Shown here piece by piece: positions 7,338-14,973 of a DNA stretch of 64,000 nucleotides. The translations under genes and the position numbers were made by a program. Within the stretch, counting starts at the first letter, position 1, and each line of letters opens with the position of its first letter. The notes below the pieces were generated by a model. The model was given only the letters and a program-made list of their open reading frames with translations, made no database searches and was not told where the DNA came from. The DNA comes from Streptomyces sp. DSM 110735 (lineage in GTDB: Bacteria; Actinomycetota; Actinomycetes; Streptomycetales; Streptomycetaceae): the NCBI RefSeq assembly GCF_016482685.1, contig NZ_JACYHF010000004.1, positions 248,001-312,000 of the forward strand, given 5' to 3'.

Positions 7338-8098
7338 ACTGCGTTATCTGCGAATGGCCGATCAAGGACGGCGAGCCCCGAAAGATGGCCAGCCGCCGCG
7401 CCCTGAACGGCAACCCGCTGGAGTCGGCCTACTCGCACAAGCGGTGTCGGCGCGGCCCCGACAAGGTCCCCTACATCACGGCCTGGTCCAGCGAACCCCT
7501 CGAAGACACCCTCATCACCGCCGGGGGGATCACCGGGGTCAGCTTCGTCGACGAGACCGCCTCGGACCGGGACGAGCGCGGCGTGCTCTGGGCGCGCAGT
7601 CCCGACACGCCCGGCGTCGGCCGGCCGCTGTACAAGAAGATCCACCCCGGCCGACAGCGGCAGTGCATGACCGATCTGCGGTGCCAGGTGTGCGGCGGCC
7701 CCGCCGACGAGGACGAGCGCGGCGTGCTCTGGCTGATCGAGGACGGCCGCGAGGACTGGCCGGGCTGGCCCCGCGACCCCATGACCACGCACCCGCCGAT
7801 CTGCCTGACGTGCGTACGGGTGGCCCGCGAGCAGTGCCCGCACCTGTGGATCGGCACGGTGCTGGTGCGCGTCGCGCAGTCCGAGCTGTGCGCTGTGCAG
7901 GGGAAGCGGTACACCCTCACCCTGAACGGCCCGATCGCCGTTCACAGCAGCGTGTTCACTTTCGAGTCCGGACATCTGCGGTGGGTGGTCGCGGCGCAGC
8001 TCGTGCGGGTGCTGTACGGGTGCACGCTCGTGCAGCTCGACGACGAGATCGCGGCGCGCGACAAGCGGGTGCTAGTCCGGGGCAGGGAGGCGCACTAG
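7334..8098 (+). CDS. Cys-rich, zinc-ribbon-like protein closing the coupled operon
   Basis: The 254-residue protein starts MNCVICEWPIKDGEPRKM, a CxxC knuckle. A His-Lys-Arg-Cys segment follows (YSHKRCRRGP), then a second CxxC (LRCQVCGGPADEDERG) and Cys pairs in PPICLTCVRVAREQCPHLW. This spacing suggests two structural zinc sites. DERGVLWA and DERGVLWL occur in both halves and point to an internal duplication. It is the last gene of the operon, coupled by ATGA. Its 3' end overlaps the minus-strand XRE remnant by 27 bases. Function is unknown. Confidence 0.75.
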   Translation: MNCVICEWPIKDGEPRKMASRRALNGNPLESAYSHKRCRRGPDKVPYITAWSSEPLEDTLITAGGITGVSFVDETASDRDERGVLWARSPDTPGVGRPLYKKIHPGRQRQCMTDLRCQVCGGPADEDERGVLWLIEDGREDWPGWPRDPMTTHPPICLTCVRVAREQCPHLWIGTVLVRVAQSELCAVQGKRYTLTLNGPIAVHSSVFTFESGHLRWVVAAQLVRVLYGCTLVQLDDEIAARDKRVLVRGREAH

Positions 8099-8179
8099 TT
8101 CCTCGAGCTCGACGCCTATCGCGTCGGCGATGCGGATCAAGCGTTCGTTCGGCAGCGACCGGGTACCTGACCTGCACAT
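8072..8179 (-). pseudogene. Remnant of an XRE-type regulator (C-terminal half of the HTH domain)
   Basis: On the minus strand the frame from ATG 8179 encodes 35 residues. GTRSLPNERLIRIADAIGVE plus a short tail closely fits the last helices of an XRE/Cro domain. The preceding in-frame codons read DIE followed by TGA, where intact homologues would carry the recognition helix and linker. The N-terminal half is missing. It is either decayed or, less likely, a micro-ORF expressed from the adjacent AT-rich segment. Confidence 0.55.
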
Positions 8180-8190
8180 TCATTCAATAT

Positions 8191-8212
8191 CGCACGTAAG
8201 TTCGAATATAAT
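8191..8212. promoter_or_regulatory. SOS-box-like palindrome next to a consensus TATAAT
   Basis: CGCACGTAAGTTCG (8191-8204; reverse strand CGAACTTACGTGCG) differs by one base from the symmetric CGAAC-N4-GTTCG pattern of actinobacterial LexA boxes. TATAAT follows at 8207-8212. No good -35 is present on either strand. The segment is strikingly AT-rich for this genome and lies just upstream of the XRE remnant. Confidence 0.45.
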
Positions 8213-8637
8213 GTGGCGTGCACACGTATCCGCTCGACGGCGAGGGCTGCGACATGCAGGCGTACCGGATGGTGCACCCCAAGACGGGCGCGGTAGGCAC
8301 TCCACGCGCGAGACCCGTTCCATCCAAAGCACGGAATCGCGCCCTGCTCGCCCTGCCCGGTTCGCCGGGCGGGCCTGGTGGCGCGCGGCATATCAGTGTC
8401 CGCCGCCTTCAACGCGCCACCTCTGCATCGGCTTCGGGCGATGTGCGCCGCCCCACCCCCGGCCCGGGGTGGGGCGGTCTACGTTGTTACGTACGACCCC
8501 CGCCGGCGCGTTCGGCGGGGGTCGCCGCCCGCGGGCCAAGTCTCCCCACTCGGACACCGCAGGTGACGACGAGCCAGTGTCAGGCGCGCGAGGGGAGTCG
8601 CGCCGTCCTCGTCCCACCTCGCACTCTAAACGGCAGA
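8213..8637. other. Non-coding stretch with two strong hairpins
   Basis: About 425 bases without a convincing gene. Two perfect 12-bp stems occur: 8448-8459 with 8466-8477 (CCGCCCCACCCC/GGGGTGGGGCGG) and 8494-8505 with 8513-8524 (CGACCCCCGCCG/CGGCGGGGGTCG), only 16 bases apart. They could be stacked terminators or part of a structured RNA. A plus-strand frame opens at GTG 8218, just after the TATAAT, but its composition is not gene-like. Confidence 0.55.
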
Positions 8638-8670
8638 AACGGCCCCCCGAATGATCTTCGGGGGGCCGTT
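8638..8670 (-). terminator. Terminator downstream of tRNA-Val
   Basis: A perfect 14-bp stem (AACGGCCCCCCGAA with TTCGGGGGGCCGTT) encloses a 5-base loop. Read on the minus strand it is followed by TTTCTG, as expected for a terminator 32 bases after the tRNA 3' end. Confidence 0.85.
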
Positions 8671-8679
8671 CTCTAGCCT

Positions 8680-8701
8680 CTGACCTGTACTTCCAGGTCA
8701 G
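8680..8701 (-). other. Hairpin at the 3' trailer of tRNA-Val
   Basis: An 8-bp stem (CTGACCTG/CAGGTCAG, 6-base loop) abuts the tRNA 3' end on the minus strand. It may be a processing or trailer structure between the tRNA and its terminator. Confidence 0.5.
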
Positions 8702-8773
8702 TGGGCGCGGACGGTTTCGAACCGCCGACATTCTGCTTGTAAGGCAGACGCTCTACCCCTGAGCTACGCACCC
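8702..8773 (-). tRNA. tRNA-Val (anticodon UAC)
   Basis: The minus strand gives GGGTGCG, a D-arm TAGCTCAGGGGTAGAGC, and an anticodon stem TCTGC/GCAGA enclosing CTTACAA, so the anticodon is TAC (valine, GUA codons). The T-loop GGTTCGAAACC and the acceptor complement CGCGCCC follow, with A as the discriminator. The acceptor pairs fully, with one G-U. CCA is not encoded. Its 3' end faces the accessory block at 4-8.7 kb, as expected if that block derives from an element that integrated here. Confidence 0.95.
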
Positions 8774-8953
8774 GTGAGGACCGGCACGTGGCCGGGTCGA
8801 GCGACAGCTTACCTTGACCGCGCCGCGTGACGGCAAACCCGTTCTGCGAGGCAGGAGCCGCGTGCAGGCAACTGACCGGGCCGTGTGTTCGTCTACGTCG
8901 GGTGGGAGAATGGCTCCACCCAGGGCGCCGCAGGACAGCACGGGAGAGGGATT

Positions 8954-10423
8954 GTGACGGGGACACCGGGCACGCCGTCAGGTTCGCAGCCGTACCCGCC
9001 GTCGACCGCAGGGGTCCGACACCGGCCCGGCGCCCCGCGCGACCACATCGTCCGGCGAGACACCGCCGACAGCACCCCGCGTGCCACCACCCCGCGCGCC
9101 AAGACACCCTCTCCCCTCCGCGACACCGCCCTCCTCCTCGCCCTTCCCCTCCTCGTGCTGCCCCTCGCCTTCGCCGGGGGTGGGACCCGGCGCTGGTTCG
9201 GGGGCAGGGCCGAGAGTCAGCGGGTGGAGGCGCAGGCGGCGAAGGACGCGGCGGCCGAGGCGTTCTACGAGCTGGACACCGCGCAGCGGGATCTGCTGAT
9301 CGCCATCGAGACGATCGGGGCGGTCGACGACTCCGCCGAGGCACGGCGCGCCGTGGACGGGTTCGCCGCGCTCGGGCGACGGATCGACGAGGCGAGTCAC
9401 CGGTACATCGAGGCGGTCGACGCGCAGGATCTGGACCGGGACGACCTGGAGGCGTCCGTCGCCGTGCGGGCGCGGACCGAGCTGACCGCCGCCAAGGACG
9501 AGCTGGTGCGGGTCAAGCAGGAGCTGGACCGGTTCGGGAGTTCGCTCGGACCGCTGCTCGGGAAGGCGGAGACGCAGCTCGCGCGGCTCGCCCCGGCGGT
9601 GGAGCGGGCGCGGCAGGAGCTGCTGGGGGCGAGCAACGCGCTGGACGCCGTACGGGAGAAGCGGCTGCGGGCCGACGACCTCGCGGCGCGGCTCGCCACG
9701 CTCTCCCCCGAGCTGACCAAGCTCAACCAGGGCGCCGGACAGCACGGCGTGGCCGCCACCCTGGAGCGCGCCGAGCGGGTACGGCGGGAGGCGGCGGCGA
9801 TCCGGGCCGAGGCCGAGCGGCTGCCGGAGAAGGCCACCGAGATCGACCGGCGGCTGGTCAGCCTCGGCACCCGCGCGCAGGCGCTCACCACCCGCGCCGG
9901 ACAGGTCGAGCCGATCCTGAGCGAGCTGCGCCGGCGCTTCACCGCCGCCTGCTGGCAGGACCTCCAGCACGTGCCCGAGCAGGCCGGGGAGAACGTACGG
10001 CAGGCCGAGCGCAAGCTCGCCGAGGCGCGCTCCGCGCGGGAGGCGCAGCGGTGGGCGGACGCCACCTCGCTGCTCTCCACCGTCCGCGCCCTGCTCAGCA
10101 CCACCGACGAAGCCGTCTCCGCCGCCGGTGACCGGCTGAACCGGCTCAACGCCGTCCAGAAGGACCCCCGCGCCGAGATCGAACGGGCCAGGTTCGCGCT
10201 CCGCGACGCCCAGCGGCTCGCCATGACCGGCCGTACGGCGCCCGAGCCCCGGCACGCCCGGCCGCTGGACGACGCGGTGGCCCGCCTCGACCGGGCGATC
10301 GCGACGCTGGACAGCGGACGCCACCCCGACTACTGGCACTTCCTGACCGAGACGGAGGCCGTACGGGAGACGGCGTCCCGGGTGGTCTCGCAGATCCGCG
10401 AGGAGCGCGGCTCCGCACACTGA
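8954..10423 (+). CDS. Membrane-anchored long coiled-coil protein
   Basis: The 489-residue protein starts at GTG 8954 just after GGGAGAGGG. It has a Pro/Ser/Arg-rich cytoplasmic N-terminus (about 45 residues), one transmembrane helix (RDTALLLALPLLVLPLAFA), then more than 400 residues rich in Ala, Glu, Arg and Leu. These show heptad-like spacing and no Pro-rich breaks, indicating extended coiled coils. No enzyme motif is visible. Such proteins often serve as membrane scaffolds; the function is unknown and the family was not recognised. It follows the divergent tRNA-Val and precedes a DUF4383 gene on the same strand. Confidence 0.8.
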   Translation: MTGTPGTPSGSQPYPPSTAGVRHRPGAPRDHIVRRDTADSTPRATTPRAKTPSPLRDTALLLALPLLVLPLAFAGGGTRRWFGGRAESQRVEAQAAKDAAAEAFYELDTAQRDLLIAIETIGAVDDSAEARRAVDGFAALGRRIDEASHRYIEAVDAQDLDRDDLEASVAVRARTELTAAKDELVRVKQELDRFGSSLGPLLGKAETQLARLAPAVERARQELLGASNALDAVREKRLRADDLAARLATLSPELTKLNQGAGQHGVAATLERAERVRREAAAIRAEAERLPEKATEIDRRLVSLGTRAQALTTRAGQVEPILSELRRRFTAACWQDLQHVPEQAGENVRQAERKLAEARSAREAQRWADATSLLSTVRALLSTTDEAVSAAGDRLNRLNAVQKDPRAEIERARFALRDAQRLAMTGRTAPEPRHARPLDDAVARLDRAIATLDSGRHPDYWHFLTETEAVRETASRVVSQIREERGSAH

Positions 10424-10525
10424 GTGCCTGTCGCCTCGTGTTGCCCTGTGTTGCCGCCACCGCCCCACCGGGCGGATATTGGGATGAACCGTATGGCCTG
10501 CCCCAATGCCCTGAGGGAGGCGGAC

Positions 10526-11146
10526 ATGGCCACACACGCAGAGCGCACCCGACACCGGCGCAGCCGCATCCCGTTCGACGAGCACCTGCCCGTGGACCAC
10601 AAGCTGAACAAGGTCTACCGGATCGGCGCCGGACTGATCGGTCTCTTCCTGCTGATCTTCGGCATCCTCGGCGTGATCGACCACATCGGGCCCTTCAACA
10701 CCGGCGGCGACATGGTGGCGGGGCTCAACACCAACGGCGCGCTGAGCGTGCTCTCGATCGTCGTCGGGCTGATCCTGCTCGCGGGGATGGTGATCGGCGG
10801 CAACTTCGCCTCGACGCTGAACATGGTCTTCGGCGTGCTGTTCATCCTGAACGGCTTCATCAACCTGGGTCTGCTGGGCACGGACAGCAACATCCTGGCG
10901 TTCAAGATCCAGAACGTGTACTTCACCTTCGTGGTCGGCCTGTTGCTGATGACCTTCGGGATGTACGGGCGGGTCGGCTCGGTCCTTCCGCACGACAACC
11001 CGTACTGGCGCGCCCGGCACCCCGACCACCCGGACGCGCAGCCCGCGCTGACCGGCGCGGACCGGCCCGCCCTCACGGGTCAGGAGGCGCCCGCGAAGGG
11101 GACGGACGCGAAGGGGAGCGCGCGCCCGGACACGACCTCCGAGTGA
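10526..11146 (+). CDS. DUF4383 membrane protein
   Basis: The 206-residue protein starts at ATG 10526, five bases after GAGGGAGG. After a basic N-terminus (HAERTRHRRSRIPFDEHLPV) it has four hydrophobic helices: GLIGLFLLIFGILGVIDHIG, LSVLSIVVGLILLAGMVIGG, the STLNMVFGVLFILNGFINLG region, and YFTFVVGLLLMTFGMYG. This is the layout of DUF4383 (conserved actinobacterial four-helix membrane proteins). A hydrophilic tail rich in Asp, Pro and Thr follows. No substrate or role is established. Confidence 0.85.
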   Translation: MATHAERTRHRRSRIPFDEHLPVDHKLNKVYRIGAGLIGLFLLIFGILGVIDHIGPFNTGGDMVAGLNTNGALSVLSIVVGLILLAGMVIGGNFASTLNMVFGVLFILNGFINLGLLGTDSNILAFKIQNVYFTFVVGLLLMTFGMYGRVGSVLPHDNPYWRARHPDHPDAQPALTGADRPALTGQEAPAKGTDAKGSARPDTTSE

Positions 11147-11184
11147 CTCGCCCCGCCGCGCGGTCCGGCGGCTAACCTGTCCCC

Positions 11185-11400
11185 ATGCCTCGCTACGAGT
11201 ACCGCTGCCGGACCTGCGGCGACACCTTCGAACTGAGCCGCCCCATGGCCGAGTCCGCCGCCCCCGCCGCCTGCCCCGCGGGCCACGACGACACGGTGAA
11301 GCTGCTCTCCGCGGTCGCGGTCGGCGGCACCTCCGCCGCCCCCGCGCCGAGCCCCTCGGGCGGAGGCGGCGGCTGCTGCGGCGGAGGCTGCTGCGGCTGA
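11185..11400 (+). CDS. FmdB-family zinc ribbon protein with Cys-rich tail
   Basis: The 71-residue protein opens MPRYEYRCRTCGDTFELSRP, the classic FmdB zinc-ribbon start with its first CxxC. The second knuckle, normally CPxC, reads CPAGH, so a Cys and a His may complete the site. The last 13 residues are GGGGGCCGGGCCG, adding four more cysteines. FmdB-type proteins are putative regulatory or metal-binding peptides next to varied operons. The gene is alone and convergent with the HAD gene of the Ter locus. Confidence 0.85.
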   Translation: MPRYEYRCRTCGDTFELSRPMAESAAPAACPAGHDDTVKLLSAVAVGGTSAAPAPSPSGGGGGCCGGGCCG

Positions 11401-11415
11401 TCCGAGCCGCACACC

Positions 11416-11445
11416 GCCGCCGCTGCCGCTGCCGCTGCCGCTGCC
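11416..11445. repeat. GCCGCT hexamer repeat between convergent genes
   Basis: GCCGCT is repeated about four times in tandem (with a partial GCC unit) in the 101-base gap between the FmdB gene and the HAD gene. It is a simple slippage-prone repeat; no function is evident. Confidence 0.7.
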
Positions 11446-11501
11446 CGACACCTGTCGGCAACACACACCGCACGCCGCCACCCGACGCACCCCACCGGCC
11501 C

Positions 11502-12404
11502 CTACGGACGCACCTCAGCCGAAGCAGGGGCCGACGCGCGTGCGGTAGCCGGAGCCGGAACCGCCGCCCCACTCCCCGGCGCCCCACTCCCCGGCGCCCC
11601 ACTTCCCGCCGCGCCCAGGAACTCCCGGAGGATCCGCTCCCCCGCCAGCACCCCCCGCTCCGCCAGCGCCTGGACCGCCGGTGCCGTCCAGCCCGCCTCG
11701 GCCAGCTCCCCGTGCCCCGGGCGCCACGCGCGGTCGGCGGCGAGCAGCAGGTCGGCGTCGAGGAGCGAGTCCCCGGCCGCCAGCGTCAGATCCGCGCCCG
11801 TACGCCGGGCGACCTCGTGCACCGCCGCGCTCTTGGTGAGGGGTCCGGGGACGGCGTAGAGCTTGCGCCCCTGGAGCGAGACGGTCCAGCCGCGCTCCGC
11901 CGCCCAGCCGGTCAGCTCCGCCACCCAGCTCTCGGGCGTCAGCTCGCGCTCGACGACCAGGTAGGCGAACAGGTCCTCGGCGACGCGCTGCTTGCGCACC
12001 CACAGCGGATCGCCGATCGCGGCGAGGTGGTCCTGGATCTCCGCCAGCGGCGCGCACGCGGCGGCGAGCCGTCGCTGCACGTCGGCGTGCCAGTCGCGGT
12101 CGGTGACCCCGTCGACCAGCAGATGTCCGCCGTTGGCGCAGATCGCGTACGCCGGTGCCGGACCGGGCAGGTTGATCCGCTGGTACTGCTTGCGGCTGCG
12201 GGTCGTCGTCGGTACGAACACCGTCGCGTCCCCGAGCGCGGTCAGCAGTCCGGCCGCCGTCTCGGTCATGAAGGACAGCGGTCTGCTCTCGTGGACCTCC
12301 ACGCACAGCAGCCGGGGTGCCCGGGCGTCGGGCATGGTCAGCCCGAGGGCCGCCGCGGAGTAGATCAGCGTGCGGTCGAGGTCGCTCGCCACCATGACCG
12401 TCAT
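11502..12404 (-). CDS. HAD phosphatase of the Ter-type locus
   Basis: This 300-residue HAD hydrolase has motif I SDLDRTLIYS (DxDRT, nucleophile Asp8) and the late motif AAGDSLLDADLLLAA. It matches the sucrose-phosphatase-like HADs found in Ter gene clusters. ATG 12404 shares its A with the TGA of the upstream fusion gene, so the two are coupled. The C-terminal 35 residues are a Gly/Ala/Pro/Ser tail with GAPGS repeats and look disordered. In published comparative genomics of Ter systems, such HADs belong to a biosynthetic module with phosphoribosyltransferases and a CitE-like enzyme that may make a nucleotide-like metabolite; the product is unproven. Confidence 0.85.
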   Translation of the reverse strand: MTVMVASDLDRTLIYSAAALGLTMPDARAPRLLCVEVHESRPLSFMTETAAGLLTALGDATVFVPTTTRSRKQYQRINLPGPAPAYAICANGGHLLVDGVTDRDWHADVQRRLAAACAPLAEIQDHLAAIGDPLWVRKQRVAEDLFAYLVVERELTPESWVAELTGWAAERGWTVSLQGRKLYAVPGPLTKSAAVHEVARRTGADLTLAAGDSLLDADLLLAADRAWRPGHGELAEAGWTAPAVQALAERGVLAGERILREFLGAAGSGAPGSGAPGSGAAVPAPATARASAPASAEVRP

Positions 12405-14920
12405 CAGACGCTCACCGCCCGGCCGTCGGCGCCCGTCGCACCGCGCGTGTAGCGCGGGTGGATCAGACCGACGCAGGTGTACGGCAGCTCGTCGACCTCC
12501 TCGACCGGAACCCCGCGCTGCTCGGCGAGCAGCCGGACGTGGTCGAGATCGGCGCCCGCGCCCGCCTTGGCGAGGATCTTCCAGGGCACCCGGCGCAGCA
12601 GCACCCGGGTGGTCTCGCCGACACCCGGCTTGACCAGGTTCACGTCGTGGATGCCGTACTCCTCGCTGATCCGCTCCACGGCACGCCAGCCCTCCCAGGT
12701 CGGGGCGCGATCCCCCGCCTGCAGCTCCTTGACCGCCACGTCGACGCTCTCCTCGACCTCGGGGAAGCGGGCGGCGACGGCGTCCAGGAACGCCACCGAG
12801 ACGTCGGCGCCCGCGAGTTCGCGGTAGAACTTCGCGCCGTGGAAGTCGTGCGGACCGACCAGGTCGGCGCGCAGCACGGTGCGCGAAATGAGGCCGGAAA
12901 CCGTCGAGTTGAGGCACGCGGAAGGTATGAGGAAGTCCTCGCGGGTGCCGTAGGTGCGCACGCAGGAGCCCGGGTCGGCCAGGACGGCGATCTCCGGATC
13001 GAAGCCGGTGATGCCCTCCTCGCGCTCGAACTCCTCGATGGCGGCGGCGAGTTCGCGAGTGATGGCGCCCTTGCCTGTCCAGCCGTCGACGAAGACGACG
13101 TCGCGCGGGTCGTGGTGGGCGGCCAGCCAGCGCAGCGCGTTGGCGTCGATGCCCCGGCCGCGCACGATCGAGACGGCGTAGTGCGGGAGCTGGAGTCCGT
13201 GGCGGTGCTGTGCCCAGCGGCGCATCAGCACGCCGACCGGGGTGCCCGCGCGGGCGAGGGAGACCAGCACCGGGCGGGGGGTCTCACCCGAGGCGCCGGG
13301 GCGCGGGCGGGCGGCGACCTCGGTGAGGACCGTCTCGGTGACCACGCCGACCGCCTGGGCGATCCGGGCGGCCGAGGCGTCCAGGGCGGCGTGGAACAGC
13401 TCCTGGTAGCGCTCGCTGGGCTGGTACTCCACCGGCAGCGACTCCGCGTAGTGCGCGCCGCCGCTCTGCACGGCCTCCTCGCGCTCCTCCGTCGGCGCCT
13501 CCAGGGTGATGTCCGAGAGGTCCTGGAGCAGCCAGCCGACCTCGTCGGGGGCGTACGAGGAGAAGGCGGGGCCGCGGAGGGGCTCGGGCAGCATGGGCGG
13601 CCTTTCGGGAGAGGCGAGGGGCTCGGGGACGTAGGACGGCACGACGGCGAGCAGGACGTTCGGGACGTGGGCGGCGAGGCGGTCCAGGAGACCGCCGGGG
13701 GCGTGCAGCCGGTGGGTGTCGGCGGCGGAGTCCACGACGGCGAGGACGGTGTCGAAGCCGCCGCCCGCGACGTTGTACGCGTACCGCTCGCCGGGACCGT
13801 CGGCCGGGTCGTCGTGGTCGGGGAAGACCAGGCTGCTGCGTATCGCGTAGCCCGGGTCGTCCACGGCGAGCACGGGCGAGCGGGTGGTGGTCGAGAAGCG
13901 GACCTCGGCGGGGACGAGCTGCTCCAGCTCGCGGGCTATGCGCAGCGGGGCGTACATCAGCTCCTCGAAGCCGAGCACCAGCACCCGCCGGGCGCCCTCG
14001 GGCAGCGCCTCGGCGGCGCGGGCGGCCATCGCGGGCAGCGCGGCCTCCAGCCGGGCGCGGTGGGCGGGCGTGAACCCGTGCCGCCCGCCGTCGGGCAGCC
14101 CGCGCGGCCAGTGCAGGTCGACGCGCGGGGTGCGGCCGTACGCCGTCCCGTCCGCGCCGTCCGCCGTCCCGTCCGCCCGTACGGCAGCGCCGGGTGCGGC
14201 GCTCGCGTGGCGGGCGACCAGCTCCTGTCCCTTCTCCAGCACGCCGTCGGGCAGCCGTACGGTCCCCGACGCGCCCGCCACCAGGTCCACGCGGGCGCCG
14301 ATCCCGGCGGCGAACCGCTCCAGGCGTCCGGCGTCCTCGGGCGAGCGCATGTCGACCAGGGCGACCACCACGTACCGCTGCCGGGGGTGTCGTTCGTGCA
14401 GGTCGCGGATGGTGTTGAGGATCGTGTTGCCGGTGGAGAACTCGTCGTCCACCAGCACCAGCGGACCCGCGCCCGCGAGCAGCGCCGGGTCGGCGGGGAG
14501 CAGCAGGTGGGAGGTGGCGTGCGAGTGGGACTCCTCGAAGCCGCCCGCGCGGTCCACCCCGGCCACCGGGCGGCGGGTGGAGTGCAGATACGGGGCGAGA
14601 CCGAGACCGTCCGCGACGGCGTGACCGAGTCCGGTGGCGGTCTCCGCGTACCCGAGGACGACGGCCTCGGCGGACTCGGTGTCGCCGAGCAGCGCGCGCA
14701 CCCGGCGGCCGAGCCGGAAGCCGTGGCCGTAGACGACGGTGGGCGACTGGGGCACGTGCTTGCCGAGGACGTGCGAGACCAGCAGATGCGCCCGCTTGGG
14801 GTTGCGGCGCAGCGCGAGCCCGAGGAGGGCGGGCAGTTCGTCGTCGCCCTCCAGCTCGACACCGAGCCGCTCCGCGACCCATCTGCCGGACCAGATGCCG
14901 TCGTTCACTGCGTTGTTCAT
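12404..14920 (-). CDS. Phosphoribosyltransferase-TRSP-StiP (cysteine-protease-like) fusion
   Basis: An 838-residue multidomain protein. Residues about 1-240 are a phosphoribosyltransferase with the PRPP loop VLVDDEFSTGNT at 155-166. Residues about 305-435 carry the TRSP domain, with the TRSP motif itself at 346-349 and GYAIRSSLVFPDHDDP after it. Residues about 455-830 match the StiP-type putative cysteine-protease/PELOTA-associated region: VLVSLARAGTPVGVLMRRW, a second PRPP-loop-like VFVDGWTGKGAITREL near 609-624, and Cys653 and Cys669 in GSCVRTYG and SACLNSTVSG. In many Ter clusters these are separate genes, and an ATP-grasp partner usually accompanies them; none is seen here. It is the middle gene of the HAD-fusion-CitE operon. 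The metabolite is unknown. Confidence 0.85.
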   Translation of the reverse strand: MNNAVNDGIWSGRWVAERLGVELEGDDELPALLGLALRRNPKRAHLLVSHVLGKHVPQSPTVVYGHGFRLGRRVRALLGDTESAEAVVLGYAETATGLGHAVADGLGLAPYLHSTRRPVAGVDRAGGFEESHSHATSHLLLPADPALLAGAGPLVLVDDEFSTGNTILNTIRDLHERHPRQRYVVVALVDMRSPEDAGRLERFAAGIGARVDLVAGASGTVRLPDGVLEKGQELVARHASAAPGAAVRADGTADGADGTAYGRTPRVDLHWPRGLPDGGRHGFTPAHRARLEAALPAMAARAAEALPEGARRVLVLGFEELMYAPLRIARELEQLVPAEVRFSTTTRSPVLAVDDPGYAIRSSLVFPDHDDPADGPGERYAYNVAGGGFDTVLAVVDSAADTHRLHAPGGLLDRLAAHVPNVLLAVVPSYVPEPLASPERPPMLPEPLRGPAFSSYAPDEVGWLLQDLSDITLEAPTEEREEAVQSGGAHYAESLPVEYQPSERYQELFHAALDASAARIAQAVGVVTETVLTEVAARPRPGASGETPRPVLVSLARAGTPVGVLMRRWAQHRHGLQLPHYAVSIVRGRGIDANALRWLAAHHDPRDVVFVDGWTGKGAITRELAAAIEEFEREEGITGFDPEIAVLADPGSCVRTYGTREDFLIPSACLNSTVSGLISRTVLRADLVGPHDFHGAKFYRELAGADVSVAFLDAVAARFPEVEESVDVAVKELQAGDRAPTWEGWRAVERISEEYGIHDVNLVKPGVGETTRVLLRRVPWKILAKAGAGADLDHVRLLAEQRGVPVEEVDELPYTCVGLIHPRYTRGATGADGRAVSV

Positions 14921-14973
14921 GCGTTCCTTGGAGGTGGGGGGAGGTCGGCCGGGTCGCCCCGGCGGCGGGAGGG

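Noticed and set aside
8218..8676. A plus-strand frame from GTG 8218, ideally placed for leaderless expression from the TATAAT.
   Set aside because: Beyond the first 30 codons it runs through two strong hairpins and a tRNA terminator and shows no protein-like composition. It is kept only as part of the non-coding stretch.
8978..11602. An 874-codon minus-strand frame opposite the coiled-coil and DUF4383 genes.
   Set aside because: Arg/Gly/Pro-rich shadow of high-GC coding DNA; no ribosome site or family match.
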